A DNA stretch of 64,000 bases from Paucibacter sp. PLA-PC-4 (GTDB taxonomy: Bacteria > Pseudomonadota > Gammaproteobacteria > Burkholderiales > Burkholderiaceae_C), in NCBI RefSeq assembly GCF_026241155.1, contig NZ_JAPFGP010000011.1, positions 124,001 to 188,000 of the forward strand, in the 5' to 3' direction. This document shows, one piece after another, positions 7,565-16,523 of the stretch. The notes beneath the pieces are model-generated. The model saw only the letters and a list, made by a program, of their open reading frames with translations. It had not been told where the DNA came from and ran no database searches. Numbering within the stretch: the first letter of the stretch is position 1; every line of letters starts with the position of its first letter. The translations under genes and the position numbers were made by a program.

Positions 7565-9703
7565 TCACAAGCGGAACTTGGCTTCAAGGCCGACCGTGCG
7601 GCCGGTGGCCAGCGAGCCGATGTCGTAGGGCAGGCCGCTGTAGCGGCTGGCGTTGTAGTCGGCGTAGTAGCGCTTGTTGCCCAGATTGCGGCCGACCAGG
7701 GTGACCGACCAGCGGTCCTTGGCGTCGCGCACGCCGATGCGCAGGCCCAACAGATCGAGCGCCGGTGACACGGCCATGTTGTCCGGGTGCCAGTACTTCT
7801 TGTCGCGATGCTCGTAGTCGGCGCGTAGCAGGCCTTCCAGGCCATTGCCCAGCGGCTGGGTGTACTGCGCGCCGAAGTTGATCTTGAAGGGCACGGTCTT
7901 CGGCGTGTGATTGCCCACCGTGGCCGGCTCGGCCGTGCTGCGGCGGATGCTGCTGTGGGTGACGCCCAGACCGCCGTCGAACTCCAGCCCCTTCATCGGC
8001 AGGAAGCGGAAGTCCAGATCCAGTCCCTTCAGCGCAACCGAGTCGATATTGGTGATGACTTGGGAGCTGGTGGCGATGTCCACCTTGAAGAACTGGAAGT
8101 CCTTCGAGCGCGAGACAAACAGCGCGGCGTTGAACAGGAATCGGCCGTCCAGCAGGATCGTTTTCGCGCCAACCTCGGCATTGCTCAAGGTCTCGGCCTT
8201 GAAGTCGGGGATGCCCGGCGCGTTGAAACCGCCGGAGCGAAAGCCTGTGCTCAGGGTGGCGTAGGCCAGCGTGTCGCGGCTGAACTTTTGCGTCAGCGTG
8301 AACTTGGGCTGCCATTTGGAATAAGTGGCCGAGCGCACCGCGCCGTTGAGCACATTGGTCTGCTCGCGCTGGTCACGGTCATAGCGCAACGCGCTGGACA
8401 GGGTCAGCTGCTTGCTGAAGTCCACATCGACCTGGCCGAACAGGGCCGAGGCGCGGTTGTGGTTGGACTCCTGCTGATGGACGATGGTCTTGCCGGCGTC
8501 ATCCCACTGGCCGGTCGAGCTATCGACATCGATGAAGGCGCGTGTTTCCAGATCGCGCTTGGTGTCCAGATAATAAAGGCCGCCAATCCAGCGCACGGCC
8601 TGGTCGTCCGGCGAGGTCAGGCGCAGCTCCTGGCTGGCCATGCGAACGCCCAGGTTCTGGCCCTGACCGGCCTGGAAGCCCAGGCCCAGAAAGCCCCCGG
8701 GCGAGTCGGTCGGGTTGGAGAAATCGACGTCGCCGCGGTAGCGCTCGGTCAGCTTGGTGTAGCTGGTGATGGACGTCAGGGTGCCGACACTCAGCTCGTA
8801 CTGGACCTTGGCGCTGAGCTCATCGGTATGGCCCTCGGTGCTGCCCAGGATGTTGGCGCGCGGTGCCACGATAGTGGCTGGATTGCGGTCGGCGACGATG
8901 CTATCCCAGGTCGCCCCGGCGGCATAGTCGATCAGATTGGCGCGCAGGTCGATCTGCAGGTCGGCATTGGGTTTGAGCAGCAGCTTGGCCCGCAGCGAGT
9001 TGTCGTGGCCGACGGCATCGACCTTGGCCCCGCTGTAGGTGTTGGTGATCAGACCGTCGCTGCTTTTGGTTTGCGCTACGACGCGAAACAGCGCCGTGTC
9101 CGGCACCAGCGCGCCGCTGACACCGCCCGACAATTCGCGCGCGCCTCCATTGCCCAGCTCCGCGCCGACAAAGCCTTCCAGCTTGTTGCCCGGTGCCTTG
9201 GTCTCGATATTGATCGCCCCGCCGATGGCGTTGCGGCCGTACAGCGCGCCCTGCGGGCCCTTCAGCACCTCAATCCGTTCGATGTCGAACAGGTTCATCT
9301 TCAGCTGCTTCTGGTTGTTCTGTGGCACGCCATCGACCACCACCGCCACCGGCGAGTCGGCGTTGTTGATCTGGGTCACGCCGCGCAGCACGATGAAGGA
9401 ATTGCCGTAGGTGAAAGAGTTGTCAAATGACATGTTCGGCGTCAGGTTTACGAAGTCCTGTGTGCTACCGATGCCCATGCTCTCGATCTGCTTGGACGAG
9501 AAGGCTTTCACCGAAGCCGGAACGTCTTGCAGGCGCTCAAGCCGACGCTGCGCCGTGACCACCACCGTCTCCAGCTTGGGCGCTGCATCGGCGGCGGCAG
9601 GCGGCTCGCTGCCTTGGCTCCAGGCCGAGGTGGTGGTGAGCAGGGCCAGCGCAGCTAAGCTGACAGGCTTTAGCCGGTGGCGGGCTTGCGGTGAGCACTT
9701 CAT
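7565..9703 (-). CDS. TonB-dependent outer-membrane receptor
   Basis: 712 aa from the ATG at 9703, chosen because it gives a good signal peptide (basic MKCSPQARHRLK, hydrophobic SLAALALLTTT, SAWSQG cleavage region). A TonB-box-like ETVVVTAQRR is followed by the plug (LQDVPASVKAFSSKQIE, LKGPQGALYGRNAIGGAINIETK) and a long 22-strand barrel ending in the aromatic residue pattern EAKFRL. It probably imports the substrate handled by the three downstream genes. The divergent MalT-like regulator starts 166 bp away and is the likely controller. The ligand is unknown. Confidence 0.92.
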   Translation of the reverse strand: MKCSPQARHRLKPVSLAALALLTTTSAWSQGSEPPAAADAAPKLETVVVTAQRRLERLQDVPASVKAFSSKQIESMGIGSTQDFVNLTPNMSFDNSFTYGNSFIVLRGVTQINNADSPVAVVVDGVPQNNQKQLKMNLFDIERIEVLKGPQGALYGRNAIGGAINIETKAPGNKLEGFVGAELGNGGARELSGGVSGALVPDTALFRVVAQTKSSDGLITNTYSGAKVDAVGHDNSLRAKLLLKPNADLQIDLRANLIDYAAGATWDSIVADRNPATIVAPRANILGSTEGHTDELSAKVQYELSVGTLTSITSYTKLTERYRGDVDFSNPTDSPGGFLGLGFQAGQGQNLGVRMASQELRLTSPDDQAVRWIGGLYYLDTKRDLETRAFIDVDSSTGQWDDAGKTIVHQQESNHNRASALFGQVDVDFSKQLTLSSALRYDRDQREQTNVLNGAVRSATYSKWQPKFTLTQKFSRDTLAYATLSTGFRSGGFNAPGIPDFKAETLSNAEVGAKTILLDGRFLFNAALFVSRSKDFQFFKVDIATSSQVITNIDSVALKGLDLDFRFLPMKGLEFDGGLGVTHSSIRRSTAEPATVGNHTPKTVPFKINFGAQYTQPLGNGLEGLLRADYEHRDKKYWHPDNMAVSPALDLLGLRIGVRDAKDRWSVTLVGRNLGNKRYYADYNASRYSGLPYDIGSLATGRTVGLEAKFRL

Positions 9704-9869
9704 GCAAGAGTCCTTCGAAGTTGGCATTGGGGTGAATGAAGTCTGGGCGAGGCAGACCGCTTGGGCAACGGATCCGGCGGGGGGCACGCCTGGCAAAAAC
9801 GGGGGATGGGGCAAACCCGGCCGCATGAGGCCGGGCTACTACCGAGGGTGCCATGCACAATCAATCGGC
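9704..9869. promoter_or_regulatory. Divergent promoter region with GC-rich palindrome
   Basis: 166 bp separating the minus-strand receptor operon from the plus-strand regulator. It holds an inverted repeat CCCGGCC (9816-9822) and GGCCGGG (9829-9835) with a 6-bp centre, placed 35-54 bp before the regulator start. It may be an operator or a leader hairpin; no experimental basis. Confidence 0.5.
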
Positions 9870-12536
9870 ATGACATCGCCCGCCGACCCCGCCCTGCGCT
9901 TTGAACCGATCGTGCATGTCGATGAGGCCTTGTGGCGTCAGCGCGTGATCGATCGGCTGCTCAACGCCGCCCCCAGCTCCGCCCGGCTGACTCTGCTCAG
10001 CGCCCCGGCCGGCTTCGGCAAGACCACGGTGCTGGCACAACTGGCCGACTACAGGCGCGGCGAGGGCAGCCAGGTCGCCTGGCTGAACTGCGACGAGCGC
10101 GACAAGGACCCGGTGCTGTTCGCCGAGAACCTGCAGGCCGCGCTGGGCCGCTGCAAGCTGGACCAGGCTGCCAGCCAGTCCTGTGCATTGCGCCTGGCCG
10201 AGCTGCGCGAGCCGCTGCTGATCTGCATCGACGACTACGAATGCGCGTCCAGCGTCGCCGTGGACGGCATCGTAGAGGACTTGGTGCTGGCCGCGCCGCC
10301 CCATATCAGTATCGTGCTGGCCAGCCGTGAAGCTCCTCACCAACATCTGACCCGGCTGCAGCTGGCCGGCAAGGTGCGCCTGGTCGATGCCGAGCTGCTG
10401 CGCTTCACCCGCGACGAGTCTGTGCTGTTGCTGTGCGACGCCCTGCCCGAGACCGCCGCGCAGCAGGTCGCCGCCTATGCCGATGGCTGGCCGTTCGCGC
10501 TGCAACTGGCCCGGCTGCGCGCCAGCGGCGGCGCGGCGACGACCGACTGGACGGTCGATGCGCGGGCGAAGATTCCGCGCCGCCAGATCTTCGATTACCT
10601 GGCCGAAGAGGTGCTGGCCACCTTGCCGGTGGCGATGCTCGAGTTTCTGGGCGATGTGGCGGTGCTCGACACCGTCGATGTGGCCAGCGCCAATGCCTTG
10701 CGTGGCCGCGACGACAGCCTGGCCCTGATCCAGCAACTGGCGCGCATCAAGCCGATTGCCGTGGTCGAGGAAGCGCCCTGGTCGGCGCGGCTACACCCGT
10801 TGCTGCGCGACTATCTGATCGATGCCGCCGAGCTGGATTCACCGGGGCGCATGGCCGGCCTGCACCTGCGTGCGGCCCGCCACCTGGCCGAGCGCGGCCA
10901 TCTCCACGAGGCGGTAGCCCATGCGGTGGCCGGTGGCCGGCTGGACATGGGGGCCGACCTGATCGAGGAAGCAGGCGGTTTTCTGCTCGTTGCGAACGAG
11001 GGTGCGGTGCGCTCACGGCTGCTCCTGCAGCAACTGCCCGAGGCAACGATACGCAAGCGGCCGCGGCTGCGCCTGCTGCAACTGGTGCAGCAGGTGCTGG
11101 AGGCCGACCCGGCCAGCGCGGCGCTGGAGTTCGAGCGGCTGGAGCAGCAGATCCGCGACGCCGACACGGCGGCCGACGACCCCGCACGGTTTGATCTGGA
11201 GGTGTCGCGCTGCATGATGCAGATGAACCCGGCCGAGCACCACCTGCGCTTCTCGCCCTGGTCGGTGCTGGACCAGGCGCGGCAGCTGGCACGCGCCCAT
11301 GCCGCGCAGGACCAGCGGCCACTGGGCTGCACCGTGCCGATCGAGATCTTTTTTCTGCACCGCTACGGCCCGGTCGATCGCTGCGAGCGCCGTATCCGCG
11401 AGGTCGAGGCGGTGTTCGCCAGCGGTGCCTACACCTACAACAGCCCTTGGATCTGGACCTACCACGCACGCAGCGCCCTGGCCCGCGGCGACTTGGCGCA
11501 GGCCGAGCGCGACATACGCCAGTCGCTGCAGCAAGACGCCAATTTCCTCAACTTCCGCCAGGGCTCGCTGAGCCGCCTGGTCAGCAGCCTGCTGGGTCAT
11601 ATCGCCCGGCTGCGCGGCGAGACCGAGGCCGCACTGGAACATTTCTCGGCCATGGCACCGTGGGCACCGACGCGGCTTCTGGAGGTGCTGCACGCCGGCC
11701 ATGTCGAGACCGCGCTGTGCGAGTTCGCGCTGGGCCATGCGGATCGCGCAATGGAACTGCTGGAGGGCGCCCGCCACCTGGCTTTCGAGGAAAACCTGCC
11801 GCATCTGGAGATGCTGGCCGGGGCGGCGCAAGTGCAATTGCTGGCACGCCTGGGCGACTTGGCCGGTGCGCAGGCGCTGGCCGAGCGCGTCAAGCTCGAC
11901 GAGCTGTGGGCCCTGGCCCAGGAGCCCTTTGCGCTCCCCTGGATCTCGGTCGAGGCGCTGGCGCGGGCCAGCTTCTTTGTGAGGATGGGGCAGGGCGATG
12001 CGGCGGCGGCTGAGACGACGGCCACGGCCCTGCTGGGCCTGGCCAGGCGCTCCGGCCATCGCCTCGGCGAGCTGTGCGCGCAGCTGATGGCGGCCCGCGC
12101 GCGCGAGGCGCTGGGCGATGCCGCAGGCGCCCAGCGCGCTTTGCTGCAGGCCTTGGCCCTGGGCGCGCACAGCGGCGCCATTCAGCCCTTTCTGGACTTC
12201 GGTGCCGAGCTGATCGCGCAGGTCCGCGTCTGGCTTTCAGGGGCCCCCGTGACCGCCCAAATGCTCGAGCTGCCATGGGCCCAGGCACTGGTGCACACCT
12301 GGGAGCAGCGCTTTCGCAGCCGTGCTCTGGGTGATGCCGCCAGCCCGCTGACGCCACGCGAGGTTGACGTGCTGTGCGAACTCGCCAAGGACCACACAAC
12401 TAAGCTGATTGCCAAGAACCTGCTGCTGTCCCCAGAAACCGTTAAGCATCACTTGAAGGCGATCTTCTCCAAGTTGAACGTGCGCACGCGAGAGGATGCA
12501 ATTCTGGAGGCTAGGCGGCGAACGTTGATGCCATGA
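9870..12536 (+). CDS. MalT-like LuxR-family ATP-dependent transcriptional regulator
   Basis: 888 aa, the size of the MalT/LAL class. The N-terminus has a Walker A motif (APAGFGKTTVL, about residues 44-54) and the Walker B-like LLICIDDYE. A long helical TPR-like middle follows. The C-terminus is a LuxR HTH: PLTPREVDVLCEL, then SPETVKHHLKAIFSKLNV. The ATG at 9870 was chosen because it starts just before the conserved NTPase region; upstream in-frame sequence lies inside the divergent promoter and receptor gene. It probably senses an inducer linked to the TonB/hydantoinase substrate and activates that operon. Confidence 0.9.
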   Translation: MTSPADPALRFEPIVHVDEALWRQRVIDRLLNAAPSSARLTLLSAPAGFGKTTVLAQLADYRRGEGSQVAWLNCDERDKDPVLFAENLQAALGRCKLDQAASQSCALRLAELREPLLICIDDYECASSVAVDGIVEDLVLAAPPHISIVLASREAPHQHLTRLQLAGKVRLVDAELLRFTRDESVLLLCDALPETAAQQVAAYADGWPFALQLARLRASGGAATTDWTVDARAKIPRRQIFDYLAEEVLATLPVAMLEFLGDVAVLDTVDVASANALRGRDDSLALIQQLARIKPIAVVEEAPWSARLHPLLRDYLIDAAELDSPGRMAGLHLRAARHLAERGHLHEAVAHAVAGGRLDMGADLIEEAGGFLLVANEGAVRSRLLLQQLPEATIRKRPRLRLLQLVQQVLEADPASAALEFERLEQQIRDADTAADDPARFDLEVSRCMMQMNPAEHHLRFSPWSVLDQARQLARAHAAQDQRPLGCTVPIEIFFLHRYGPVDRCERRIREVEAVFASGAYTYNSPWIWTYHARSALARGDLAQAERDIRQSLQQDANFLNFRQGSLSRLVSSLLGHIARLRGETEAALEHFSAMAPWAPTRLLEVLHAGHVETALCEFALGHADRAMELLEGARHLAFEENLPHLEMLAGAAQVQLLARLGDLAGAQALAERVKLDELWALAQEPFALPWISVEALARASFFVRMGQGDAAAAETTATALLGLARRSGHRLGELCAQLMAARAREALGDAAGAQRALLQALALGAHSGAIQPFLDFGAELIAQVRVWLSGAPVTAQMLELPWAQALVHTWEQRFRSRALGDAASPLTPREVDVLCELAKDHTTKLIAKNLLLSPETVKHHLKAIFSKLNVRTREDAILEARRRTLMP

Positions 12537-12731
12537 GGGCAAGACATCCAGTCTCCACGGAAACTCGCCGGCACCCAACGACTGGTCTTCATTCAGCACT
12601 ACATCCCCAGCTACGACGAGTTCTCCGACGACAAGAAGACCACATTCGGCGCCTGAGGCCCGCGCCAATTCGGTGGGTCGCCAGATGACAAGGTCCGCCG
12701 CGTCGGGGCGAAGTGTCGGGTGACTGCAATG

Positions 12732-12753
12732 GGCAGAGGCTGTGTGAAACCCC
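12732..12753. repeat. Left target duplication (GGCA) and terminal inverted repeat of the IS
   Basis: GGCA at 12732-12735 is followed by the IS end GAGGCTGTGTGA. The same GGCA follows the right end. Just inside, GTGTGA (12742-12747) and TCACAC (12756-12761) form a further short inverted repeat. Confidence 0.75.
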
Positions 12754-14431
12754 CCTCACACCTGCGGTGCTGAATCTGTAGAGTTCTTAGACATATCGAG
12801 TTCGGGAGTCGATATGTCGAGGTTCATCGAAGGGCAGGAACGAACGCAGGTGACGCTGGTGCCGGAGTGCTTGGACGACTTCATTGCGCAGGACAATCCG
12901 GTGCGGGTTGTTGAAGCGTTTGTCGCTGAGCTTGACCTGGTGAAGCTGGAATTCGCGGGAGCGACGCCAGCGTTGACGGGACGGCCATCGTATGACCCGG
13001 CGGTGCTGCTGAAGATCTACATCTATGGCTATCTCAACCGCGTGCAGTCGAGCCGGCGCCTAGAGCGCGAATGCCAGCGCAACGTGGAGCTGATGTGGTT
13101 GACGGGTCGCTTGGCGGCGGACCTTAAGACGATTGCAGACTTCAGGCGTGACAAGGGCCAGGGCATTCGCAAGGTGTGTGCCGGCGCTTCGTTGAACTGT
13201 GTCGCGAGCTCAAGCTGTTCTCGCAAGCGCTGGTGGCGATCGATGGGAGCAAGTTCAAGGCGGTCAACAGCCGTGATCGCAACTTCTCGATGGGCAAGAT
13301 CGACAAGCGCCAAGAGCAGGTCGAGCAGAACGTTCAACGCTATCTGGATGCCTTGGAGACAGCGGATCGCACGCAGCCCCCAGAGGTGGAAGCCAGGACA
13401 CCGCGGCTGAAGGGCAAGATCGAGTGGCTGCGCCAGCAGATGCGCCAACTCGACGAGATCAAACAGCAACTCGGCACAAGCCCGATGGGCAACTGTCATT
13501 GACGGACCCGGACGCACGCTCGATGAGCTCGAGAGGCAAGGCCACCGGGGTGGTGGGCTACAACGTGCAGGCGGCAGTGGATGCCAAGCACCACCTGATC
13601 GTGACGCACGAAGTCACGAACATCGGCAACGAGCGTGCGCAACTGAGTCCGGTCGCGCAGGCGGCCAAGAAGGCCATGGGCCAGGTCACGCTGCAGGCCG
13701 TTGCTGATCGGGGTTACTACAGCGGGCAGCAGATCAAAGACTGCGACGATGCGGGCATCACGGTCATGTTGCCCAAGCCCATGACCTCAGGCGCCAGGGC
13801 TGAAGGCCGCTTCGACAAGGCGGACTTCGTCTACATCGCCAGCGATAACGAGTACCGCTGCCCGGCGGGGCAGCGTGCGATCTACCGGTTCAGCCGCCTG
13901 GAGGGGGGTCTGCTGATGCACCGCTACTGGAGCAGTGCGTGCGGGCAATGCCCGATGAAAGCCCAATGCACGCCCAGCCAACATCGGCGCATCTCACGCT
14001 GGGAGCATGAGTCGGTGCTGGAAGCCGTACAGCAGCGCCTGGATCGCAACCCCGATGCCATGAAGGTACGCAAGCGCACAGTCGAACACGTCTTCGGCAC
14101 GCCCAAGCACTGGATGGGCTCGACGCACTTCTTAACGAGGAGGCTGGCCAACGTTGGCACGGAGATGAGCTTGCACGTGCTGGCCTACAACATCAAACGA
14201 GTGATGGGCATCCTGGGGATCGAACAGTTGATAACCGCCATGCGGTTGATCAGGGCTTGATGCAGTCCTTTTGCGCGCTCAGTAGCCACATCAGATGCGC
14301 CAAGCCAGGTGACGCAGTTCTGATTGGCAAAGGTATATCGCCGTCCATACGGCCCGAAACGGACCTCTGGGCACCGCGCGCGGCAGCCTCATTCGCCCAA
14401 TTCCTGTCAGATTGAGTTCTCACACGGCCTC
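12736..14431 (+). mobile_element. IS1182-like insertion sequence, 1696 bp, decayed
   Basis: The ends are defined from the sequence. The left end starts GAGGCTGTGTGAAACC at 12736, and the reverse complement of the right end, ending at 14431, reads GAGGCCGTGTGAGAAC (13 of 16 matching). The tetranucleotide GGCA flanks both sides (12732-12735 and 14432-14435), consistent with a 4-bp target duplication. The transposase inside belongs to the IS1182 group by sequence character and is broken by two frameshifts. It lies between the regulator of the hydantoinase operon and the catabolic island. Confidence 0.85.
12814..14260 (+). pseudogene. IS1182-family transposase, two frameshifts
   Basis: Three consecutive frames together give a full transposase of about 480 aa. 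Frame one (12814 to about 13165) begins MSRFIEGQERTQVTLVPE and runs to DFRRDKGQGIRK. Frame two (about 13165 to 13485) continues VCRRFVELCRELKLF and IDGSKFKAVNSRD. Frame three (about 13485 to 14260) has DPDARSM, GYNVQAAVDAKH, ADRGYYSG and the C-terminal RKRTVEHVFGTPKHWMG block, all typical of IS1182/IS5-group DDE enzymes. Each junction fits a 1-nt loss, for example CCGGATG reduced to CCGATG near 13480. The family is not known to me for programmed shifting at two sites, so inactivation is the simpler reading. Confidence 0.88.
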
Positions 14432-14435
14432 GGCA
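14416..14435. repeat. Right terminal inverted repeat of the IS and target duplication (GGCA)
   Basis: The plus strand reads GTTCTCACACGGCCTC up to 14431, the inverted partner of the left end, then GGCA at 14432-14435. Confidence 0.75.
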
Positions 14436-14966
14436 CATTCCTGACTGTCGTCATCGAATCGGCGGCAGCTCCGCCACCTACTGCTGACTTCCACGTTGCT
14501 GATCGCATCGTCGGTGATGGCGGTCAGGGGACGATTGTTTTTGATTCGCTGAGCCGCAACCAGGAGCCACTTTGGCTTGTGCCGCGACCCCTTCGATGGA
14601 CCGCTCCACCTGGAAGCGGCCGTTCGCAGCATCCAGCCCGACAGGTCCAGCGCCTTCGCGGTCGAGCATCTCCACCGACGGCGCTGACCCGTTGCAGACG
14701 CCTGGAGCCGCAGTTTCACTGACCTAAAGCCGTTCGTCGGCACCGAAGTGACGAAATCCCTGAAGATTTGCTCGTTCACTTTCATACCCGCTCGAAACTG
14801 GTGGATAGGCTCGGGATCTCTGCAGTGGCCTTTCAACATTCGGCCATGAAGCGAGCTGAATTGACCATGGATTGCGCCTGCAACGCCGGATAGATGCTGG
14901 GACGTCAATTGCGCGCTGAAGCAGCGCTTTTGATACCGTCTATCAATAGATTCGACTGGACATTTG
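14436..14966. other. Intergenic stretch right of the IS, no supported gene
   Basis: About 530 bp. An open frame on the minus strand (to 14908) begins inside the IS end and matches no family I recognise. A short GCGCT-GAAGC-AGCGC hairpin followed by TTTT lies near 14918-14936. I see no other structure. Confidence 0.4.
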
Positions 14967-14985
14967 GTTCAGAAAATATCGATTT
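14967..14985 (+). promoter_or_regulatory. Shared 19-bp regulatory motif, copy 1
   Basis: GTTCAGAAAATATCGATTT, 81 bp before the chosen start of the FAD dehydrogenase. An exact copy in opposite orientation precedes the TPP-enzyme gene (20959-20977), and a 14/19 variant precedes the SDH-like operon (21119-21137). Being AT-rich in GC-rich DNA and at similar promoter distances, it is a good candidate for an activator or promoter site. Confidence 0.7.
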
Positions 14986-15065
14986 GATGGCGGGTGTCCC
15001 GCGGCGCTCGGGCCTCTAGACTGCGGTGGCCCTTCTCCGCGCCTGCGATGCTCCCCCCTCACACG

Positions 15066-16523
15066 ATGCCATTTCATAACCCCGCGCTATTCGCCCGCAA
15101 CGAGACGATGATGCGGTCGCTGCGCGATCTGCTGGGCTCTTATGGGCTGATCGATCAGCCTGACCAAATGAGTGGCTATGCGGCCGACTGGAGCGGCGTT
15201 TCGCCGGGCTTGCCATTGGCGGTGGCGCGGCCCGCCAGCACTGCCGAGGTGTCAGCGGTGGTGAGACTCTGCGCGGAACACGGTGTACCTGTCGTCCCCC
15301 AAGGAGGGATGACCGGCATGGCGGGCGGCGCAATGTCACTCGGTGGAGAACTGTTGCTGAATCTGTCGCGCATGAATCGGGTCGTCGATGTCGACTTGCT
15401 CAATCAGACGATGACGGTTGAGGCTGGATGCGTGCTGCAGCAGGTCAAGGACGCGGCGGCTGCGGCCGGTGCGTACTTTCCGCTTGCGCTCGGTGCGCAG
15501 GGCAGTTGCCAGATCGGCGGCAATCTTTCGACGAATGCCGGGGGTGTCAACGTACTGCGCTACGGCAACGCACGCAGCGCTGTCTTGGGGCTCGAGGTCG
15601 TTCTTGCTGACGGTGAAGTGCTGAATCTGATGCGGGGCCTGCGCAAGGACAACACCGGTTACGACCTCAAGCAGATGTTCATCGGTGCAGAAGGAACGCT
15701 CGGTGTGATCACGCGCGCTGTGCTTCAGCTCTATCCCATGACGCCTGCGAGTTCGACGGCGTGGATTGCCGTCGACAGCCCGAGCGCGGCTGTGGAGCTG
15801 CTTCGACATCTGCGCGCGCGGGTGGGCGAGAGGATCAGCTCGTTCGAATTGATCAGCCGCCCGATGCTTGAGTTGGTGTTGGCCCATCACCAACAGGGGC
15901 GGGACCCCCTGACTGAGCCGCACCCATGGTACGTGCTGACCGAATGGAGCGATTCGATGGCCTCGCTGGATCTGCGAGCGCAGATGGAGCATGTGCTCGG
16001 CGAGGCACTGGAGGCCGGCCTTGTGCGCGACGCGACAATCGCTGAAAGTCTGGCGCAAGTGGGCCAGTTCTGGTCGCTCCGCGAGCGTGTGACGGAGGCG
16101 CAACGCGCCGAAGGCGCTATCGTCAAGCACGACATCGCGCTGCCATTGTCCAAAGTGGCCCGCTTTCTCGATGACGCTGGTGCCTTCATTGCCGCAACCC
16201 TTGCGGGCGCGCGCGTGATCGTCTTCGGCCATGTTGGTGACGGCAACCTGCATTACAACGTGCTGCAGCCACGCGGCGCGGCTGCCAAGGACTTCGAGCT
16301 TGCGATGAAGGCGGTCAGCCGCCGCGTCTACGAGATGGTCTCCGAGCTTGGCGGCTCGATCTCTGCCGAGCATGGCCTGGGACAGTTGAAAGCGCAGCAG
16401 GTGTTCGCACTCAAAAGCAGGACCGAGCTCAGAGTCATGCAGGCGCTCAAACGAGCCCTCGACCCCCAGGACTTGATGAACCGCGGCAAATTGCTGCCTC
16501 ATCCCACTGAACGCAATCCATGA
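15066..16523 (+). CDS. FAD-linked 2-hydroxyacid dehydrogenase (GlcD/D2HGDH-like)
   Basis: 485 aa from the ATG at 15066; 15048 is an alternative. It has a PCMH-type FAD-binding domain (PQGGMTGMAGGAM near residue 80, then GAQGSCQIGGNLSTNAGGVNVLRYG). The C-terminal FAD-oxidase domain ends with FGHVGDGNLHYNV and SAEHGLGQLK, which contain the metal and substrate histidines of D-lactate/D-2-hydroxyglutarate dehydrogenases. It would oxidise a D-2-hydroxy acid to a 2-oxo acid, passing electrons to a flavoprotein or quinone carrier. It overlaps the aldehyde dehydrogenase by 4 bp and carries regulatory motif copy 1 upstream. The substrate is not determined. Confidence 0.87.
   Translation: MPFHNPALFARNETMMRSLRDLLGSYGLIDQPDQMSGYAADWSGVSPGLPLAVARPASTAEVSAVVRLCAEHGVPVVPQGGMTGMAGGAMSLGGELLLNLSRMNRVVDVDLLNQTMTVEAGCVLQQVKDAAAAAGAYFPLALGAQGSCQIGGNLSTNAGGVNVLRYGNARSAVLGLEVVLADGEVLNLMRGLRKDNTGYDLKQMFIGAEGTLGVITRAVLQLYPMTPASSTAWIAVDSPSAAVELLRHLRARVGERISSFELISRPMLELVLAHHQQGRDPLTEPHPWYVLTEWSDSMASLDLRAQMEHVLGEALEAGLVRDATIAESLAQVGQFWSLRERVTEAQRAEGAIVKHDIALPLSKVARFLDDAGAFIAATLAGARVIVFGHVGDGNLHYNVLQPRGAAAKDFELAMKAVSRRVYEMVSELGGSISAEHGLGQLKAQQVFALKSRTELRVMQALKRALDPQDLMNRGKLLPHPTERNP

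Noticed and set aside
7907-9430. 507-aa plus-strand frame opposite the TonB receptor
   Set aside because: Antisense shadow typical of high-GC genes; no family similarity and no RBS.
12564-12656. Short frame reading LAGTQRLVFIQHYIPSYDEFSDD before a stop
   Set aside because: Looks protein-like and may be the last 30 codons of a lost gene left of the IS, but it is too short to assign and has no start.
12814-14260. Programmed frameshift expression of the transposase
   Set aside because: Two separate shifts would be needed, and no slippery heptamer with a downstream structure is evident at either junction.
14420-14908. 162-aa minus-strand frame next to the IS
   Set aside because: Its last codons lie inside the IS end, and the sequence matches no family; composition is what chance frames show here.
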